Of a stretch of DNA of 8,029 bases, positions 5,302 through 8,029 are shown in pieces; position 1 is the first letter of the stretch; each line of letters starts with the position of its first letter. Position numbers and translations under genes: made by a program. The stretch is from NCBI GenBank assembly GCA_003523945.1, contig DOFS01000524.1, positions 1 through 8,029 on the forward strand, written 5' to 3'. Source of the DNA: Nitrospiraceae bacterium (GTDB lineage Bacteria > Nitrospirota > Nitrospiria > Nitrospirales > UBA8639). The notes under the pieces are model-generated. The model was not told the origin of the DNA, did not search any database, and was given only the letters and a program-made list of their open reading frames with translations.

Positions 5302-5329
5302 AAGGTTTGTTTTTATAACCTTTCAAGGT
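5302..5329. repeat. AAGGT palindromes upstream of ggt
   Basis: AAGGTT (5302-5307) pairs with AACCTT (5317-5322) across 9 nt, and the second element is also half of a 12-bp palindrome ACCTTTCAAGGT (5318-5329, 2-nt centre). TATAAC at 5314-5319 overlaps them and could be a -10 box, though without a good -35. Candidate operator for ggt. Confidence 0.35.
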
Positions 5330-5472
5330 ATTCTGAGATCCTGTTCATCCACAGACATGGAATGTCCGAGGAAGATGGAAGTCTCACAACATCCCAAGCA
5401 GTTTTTCTCTATAAGTTGCTCTGGGAAATGCATGACCTGCTTTCTGACACGATAATGTCCAAGGTTCCATAC

Positions 5473-7230
5473 ATGAACACCACACCTCTTGGGGCACTGG
5501 CAGGCAAGGCGCACTTAGCATGTGTGGTGGTCTGTTGTGTTTTGGTTTCGATTTTTTCGAATGATGTGGTTGCGCAAGATACGCCCATCTTTACCCACCG
5601 GGAAATCTTTCATCCCGTCTATGCTGAACACGGAATGGTCGTCAGTCAGGAGGCCATGGCAACCCGAGTAGGTGTGGACATTTTGAAAGCCGGGGGTAAT
5701 GCGATTGATGCCGCGGTGGGAGTCGGATTTACGCTGGCTGTCACGCTTCCCCAGGCGGGGAATCTCGGGGGCGGCGGGTTTATGCTGATCTATAAAGCCG
5801 AGAAAGGTGCCGCTCTGGCCCTCGACTACCGCGAAGTCGCTCCTGCCGCCTCATTACCGCAGATGTTTCTGGATGAGGCAGACAGGGTCGATCAGTCACG
5901 CCTTCGCTATAGCCATCAATCTGTCGGCGTTCCCGGCACGGTCGCCGGGTTGGTGGAAGCGCTTGAAACACACGGCACCTTGTCTCTTCAGGCCGTGCTG
6001 GCTCCGGCAATCCGGCTCGCCCGGGAAGGAACCATCGTCTCCCCTGAGTTGGCCATGGCGATCCAGGAACATGCGACACACCTTTCTCAGTGGCCTTCCA
6101 CGCGACGCATTTTTTTTCGACCGGATGGGACGACGTTCCGGCCGGGGGATCGATTGATCCAGGACGATCTGGCCCGGTCGCTTCAACAGATTTCCGAGCA
6201 GGGGCCTGTTGCCTTTTATGGCGGTCCTATCGCAGAGCGTATGAGCGCGGAAATGCGTGCGCATGGAGGGTTGATTACGAAGGAAGATTTGGGTCGGTAT
6301 CGTCCGGTCTGGCGGAAACCGGTGCGGGGCACATATCGCGGGTACGACATCGCCTCGATGCCCCCTCCCAGTTCCGGTGGGGTTCATCTTATACAAATGC
6401 TGAATATTCTGGAACATGAGCCGCTAAAGATTTTGGGCCACAATAGTGCCAGGACTATTCACTGGCTGGTTGAGAGCATGAAGCTTGCCTATGCGGACCG
6501 GAGTCGATGGCTGGGCGATCCTGAATTTGTTGCAGTCCCCGTGGAAGGCCTGATCTCCAAGGCCTATGCGAAATATTTACATGCCGCCATTGATCCCCAG
6601 AAGGCCCGTCAGTCATCGAGTATCCTGCCATCCAACCCCCTGCCCTATGAAGGGAGGGACACCACACACTTTTCGGTCATGGATCAAGACGGCAATGTGG
6701 TCTCGAACACCTATACCATTAATTTCAGCTTTGGCAGCGGCATAGTGGCCGAGGGAACCGGAATTCTGTTGAACAATGAAATGGATGATTTCGTGGCGAA
6801 ATCCGGGACGCCCAATGCCTACGGCCTGATGGGATCGGGGGCCAATGCGATTGCACCGGGAAAGCGTCCTCTTTCCTCGATGACCCCGACCCTGGTTCTG
6901 CACAAAGGAAAACCGTTCCTGGCCACAGGAAGCCCGGGCGGAAGTCATATCATCACCACGACCCTTCAAATAATTTTGAATGTGATTGATCATGACATGA
7001 ACCTGGCCTCTGCCACCGCCTCCCCCCGTGTCCATCATCAATGGATGCCAGAGGAGGTGCGACTGGAACGCGGATTCAGTCCGGACACGCTCGCTGTTCT
7101 TGAAAAATTGGGTCATAAAATCACGGTGCAAGAAACCATGGGCGGAGCCCAAAGTATTCTCAAGGGGACGCAGGGGTTCTATGGGGCGTCCGACCCTCGC
7201 AAACCGGACTCTCTGGCCGCCGGGTATTAA
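5473..7230 (+). CDS. ggt: Gamma-glutamyltranspeptidase (glutathione hydrolase)
   Basis: The enzyme cleaves the gamma-glutamyl bond of glutathione and related compounds and moves the glutamyl group to water or an amino acid, normally in the periplasm. Starting at ATG 5473 gives 585 aa, close to the 580 of E. coli Ggt, with AAGG 8 nt upstream and a signal peptide (hydrophobic LACVVVCCVLVSIF, likely cut after A34 in DVVAQD). The frame is open back to 5362 but that part has no GGT similarity. The proenzyme is expected to self-cleave before T397 in RDTTHFS, giving a small subunit of 189 residues. Substrate residues correspond well to E. coli: R120 (DYRE), T415 and N417 (TYTIN), E436/D439 (NNEMDDF), S468-S469 (RPLSSM) and the GSPGGS loop. 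The lid-loop segment between MDDF and PLSSM is present. The C-terminus GASDPR...AAGY is complete. Confidence 0.96.
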   Translation: MNTTPLGALAGKAHLACVVVCCVLVSIFSNDVVAQDTPIFTHREIFHPVYAEHGMVVSQEAMATRVGVDILKAGGNAIDAAVGVGFTLAVTLPQAGNLGGGGFMLIYKAEKGAALALDYREVAPAASLPQMFLDEADRVDQSRLRYSHQSVGVPGTVAGLVEALETHGTLSLQAVLAPAIRLAREGTIVSPELAMAIQEHATHLSQWPSTRRIFFRPDGTTFRPGDRLIQDDLARSLQQISEQGPVAFYGGPIAERMSAEMRAHGGLITKEDLGRYRPVWRKPVRGTYRGYDIASMPPPSSGGVHLIQMLNILEHEPLKILGHNSARTIHWLVESMKLAYADRSRWLGDPEFVAVPVEGLISKAYAKYLHAAIDPQKARQSSSILPSNPLPYEGRDTTHFSVMDQDGNVVSNTYTINFSFGSGIVAEGTGILLNNEMDDFVAKSGTPNAYGLMGSGANAIAPGKRPLSSMTPTLVLHKGKPFLATGSPGGSHIITTTLQIILNVIDHDMNLASATASPRVHHQWMPEEVRLERGFSPDTLAVLEKLGHKITVQETMGGAQSILKGTQGFYGASDPRKPDSLAAGY

Positions 7231-7232
7231 GC

Positions 7233-7283
7233 TGACAATGTCAATTTGAGGGGAGTACAGTATTTCATCTCAATCACCCTCAA
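7233..7283 (+). promoter_or_regulatory. Palindrome and inverted repeat between ggt and CBS gene
   Basis: Directly after the ggt stop is an 11-bp palindrome TGACAATGTCA (7233-7243). TTGAGGG (7246-7252) pairs with CCCTCAA (7277-7283) over a 24-nt loop, ending just before the ribosome binding site of the CBS gene. There is no U-tract, so readthrough from ggt is possible. An operator or weak leader structure is conceivable. Confidence 0.35.
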
Positions 7284-7297
7284 CCCAGGAGGTGGTT

Positions 7298-7744
7298 ATG
7301 CTTGTACGTGAAGTCATGTCGACAGGAGTGCTGACGGCGTTTCCTATGGACTCGGTTCGAACGGTTGTTATCAAAATGTTGAGTCGGCATTGCGGGGCGA
7401 TCCCCGTCATTGATCAACAACACAATCTGGTCGGGTTGGTGGCTCTTCGAGACGTGATATTACCACTGTTCCCGAATTTCGGTGACTATATCCATGACAG
7501 TGTGCACAGCCGGGACTTCACCGAGATGGAGGAAGGGTATCCGGAAGTCCTCAAAAAAAGGGTTGAAGAGGTGATGAGCCGGAATCCTTTGACCGTCTCG
7601 CCCTCCACGCCGATATTAGAGGCCGCCTCCTATATGGGTGTGAAGAATTTCAGGAGAATTCCCGTCGCGGAAAACGGAAAACTGATGGGGATGGTCAGCA
7701 TCGGCGATATCAATCGCGGACTGTTTTTCGAGCGAGGGTGCTAG
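7298..7744 (+). CDS. Two-CBS-domain protein, 148 aa
   Basis: A soluble stand-alone CBS pair (Bateman module), a fold that usually senses adenosine nucleotides such as AMP, ATP or NAD; ligand and partner are unknown here. CBS1 covers about 5-56 (VREVMSTGVLTAFPMDSVRT, then GAIPVIDQQHNLVGLVALRD). CBS2 covers 90-145 (EEVMSRNPLTVSPSTPILEA, then RRIPVAENGKLMGMVSIGDI). Between them is a charged linker of about 33 residues (PLFPNFGDYIHD...YPEVLKKR), as in many bacterial CBS-pair proteins. ATG 7298 is chosen because AGGAGG (7287-7292) is 5 nt upstream; the in-frame GTG at 7292 overlaps that site. The gene follows ggt by 67 nt on the same strand, so cotranscription is possible but no functional link is evident. 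It ends 4 bp from the stop of the converging dehydrogenase gene. Confidence 0.93.
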   Translation: MLVREVMSTGVLTAFPMDSVRTVVIKMLSRHCGAIPVIDQQHNLVGLVALRDVILPLFPNFGDYIHDSVHSRDFTEMEEGYPEVLKKRVEEVMSRNPLTVSPSTPILEAASYMGVKNFRRIPVAENGKLMGMVSIGDINRGLFFERGC

Positions 7745-7748
7745 GCCT

Positions 7749-8029
7749 TTACATCACATGGAGGACTCCCGCGCCCTGGATGGTTCCGGCCTTTAATTGT
7801 TGAAGTGCCAGATTGGCTTCCTCTAATTGAAAGGGAACCGTGTGGGTGCGAATGGGAATGGCGGCGGCCTCCTTCAAAAGGTCCAATCCATCCTGGCGGG
7901 TGTTGGCGGTGACGCTTTGGAGCGTCCGTTCCTGAAACAGGTCGAGTGTATAATCCAAGGATGGAATGGGCGTCATGTAAATGCCGGCTAAGGCAAGGGT
8001 GCCGCCTTTTTCCAATGCCCGAAGGGCCG
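7749..8029 (-). CDS. Zinc-type alcohol dehydrogenase, C-terminal part (partial)
   Basis: Only the last 92 codons or so are in the window; the 5' end lies beyond 8029. The sequence ALRALEKGGTLALAGIYMTPIP is the end of the Rossmann NAD(P)-binding domain of medium-chain zinc-dependent alcohol dehydrogenases. It continues with LFQERTLQSVTANTRQDGLDLLKEAA and VPFQLEEANLALQQLKAGTIQGAGVLHVM, the typical final substrate-domain return. TAA is at 7749-7751. Catalytic zinc ligands and the GxGxxG motif would be upstream and are not visible, so substrate and activity cannot be judged. The gene converges on the CBS gene with 4 bp between stop codons and no room for a dedicated terminator. Confidence 0.9.
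   Translation of the reverse strand, partial: ALRALEKGGTLALAGIYMTPIPSLDYTLDLFQERTLQSVTANTRQDGLDLLKEAAAIPIRTHTVPFQLEEANLALQQLKAGTIQGAGVLHVM

Larger units (their letters stand above)
5032..5472. other. Divergent intergenic region, DUF4010 / ggt
   Basis: This gap of about 440 bp lies between outward-facing genes. On the DUF4010 side are two short hairpins with 11-nt loops (5136-5158 and 5196-5218) and a 61-codon minus-strand frame (5057-5242) without a ribosome binding site. Around 5244-5275 the plus strand is A-rich. On the ggt side there is a set of AAGGT half-sites (5302-5329). The ggt frame is open from 5362, but that part does not look like GGT sequence. No promoter stands out. Confidence 0.4.

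Noticed and set aside
5362..5472. Longer N-terminus for ggt beginning at 5362
   Set aside because: It would put 37 hydrophilic residues before the signal peptide, lacks a ribosome binding site and exceeds the usual family length.

Overview
The window looks like chromosomal DNA from a free-living, moderate-GC Gram-negative bacterium. Several products carry Sec-type signal peptides, including a periplasmic gamma-glutamyltransferase, and most genes have strong AGGAGG-type ribosome binding sites. The overall mix of a small heat-shock protein, a coiled-coil periplasmic protein, an MgtC/DUF4010 protein and short orphan envelope proteins reminds me of Nitrospira-like (Nitrospirota) genomes. That assignment is inference from memory and rests on no marker gene. 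I see no rRNA, tRNA, CRISPR array, transposase or phage gene.

Left part (1-2810): three minus-strand genes encode a 43-aa single-membrane-span protein, a 156-aa secreted coiled-coil protein and an Hsp20 chaperone. Two plus-strand genes then follow, encoding a 55-aa membrane protein and a 109-aa secreted protein, each ending at a clear intrinsic terminator-like hairpin. The hsp20/55-aa intergenic region is divergent and holds a near-perfect 12-bp direct repeat, a hairpin and -35-like hexamers. Except for Hsp20 none of these proteins has a domain I recognise, so this is the least explained part of the window.

Middle (2804-5472): a minus-strand pair reads first an MgtC/SapB-DUF4010 multi-pass membrane protein and then, 19 nt later, a stand-alone nucleotidyltransferase of the RlaP/PF10127 type. 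A perfect 12-bp inverted repeat overlaps the stop codon of the nucleotidyltransferase. About 440 bp separates this pair from the divergent ggt gene; that gap contains several short inverted repeats but no convincing gene.

Right part (5473-8029): ggt (gamma-glutamyltranspeptidase with all main catalytic motifs) is followed on the same strand by a two-CBS-domain protein. Converging on it is the C-terminal end of a zinc-type alcohol dehydrogenase, cut by the window edge. Plausible themes are stress and envelope homeostasis (Hsp20, small envelope proteins, MgtC-like protein) and periplasmic glutathione/gamma-glutamyl salvage. No link between the blocks is shown by the sequence, and I found no defence system or other clearly new multi-gene machine.
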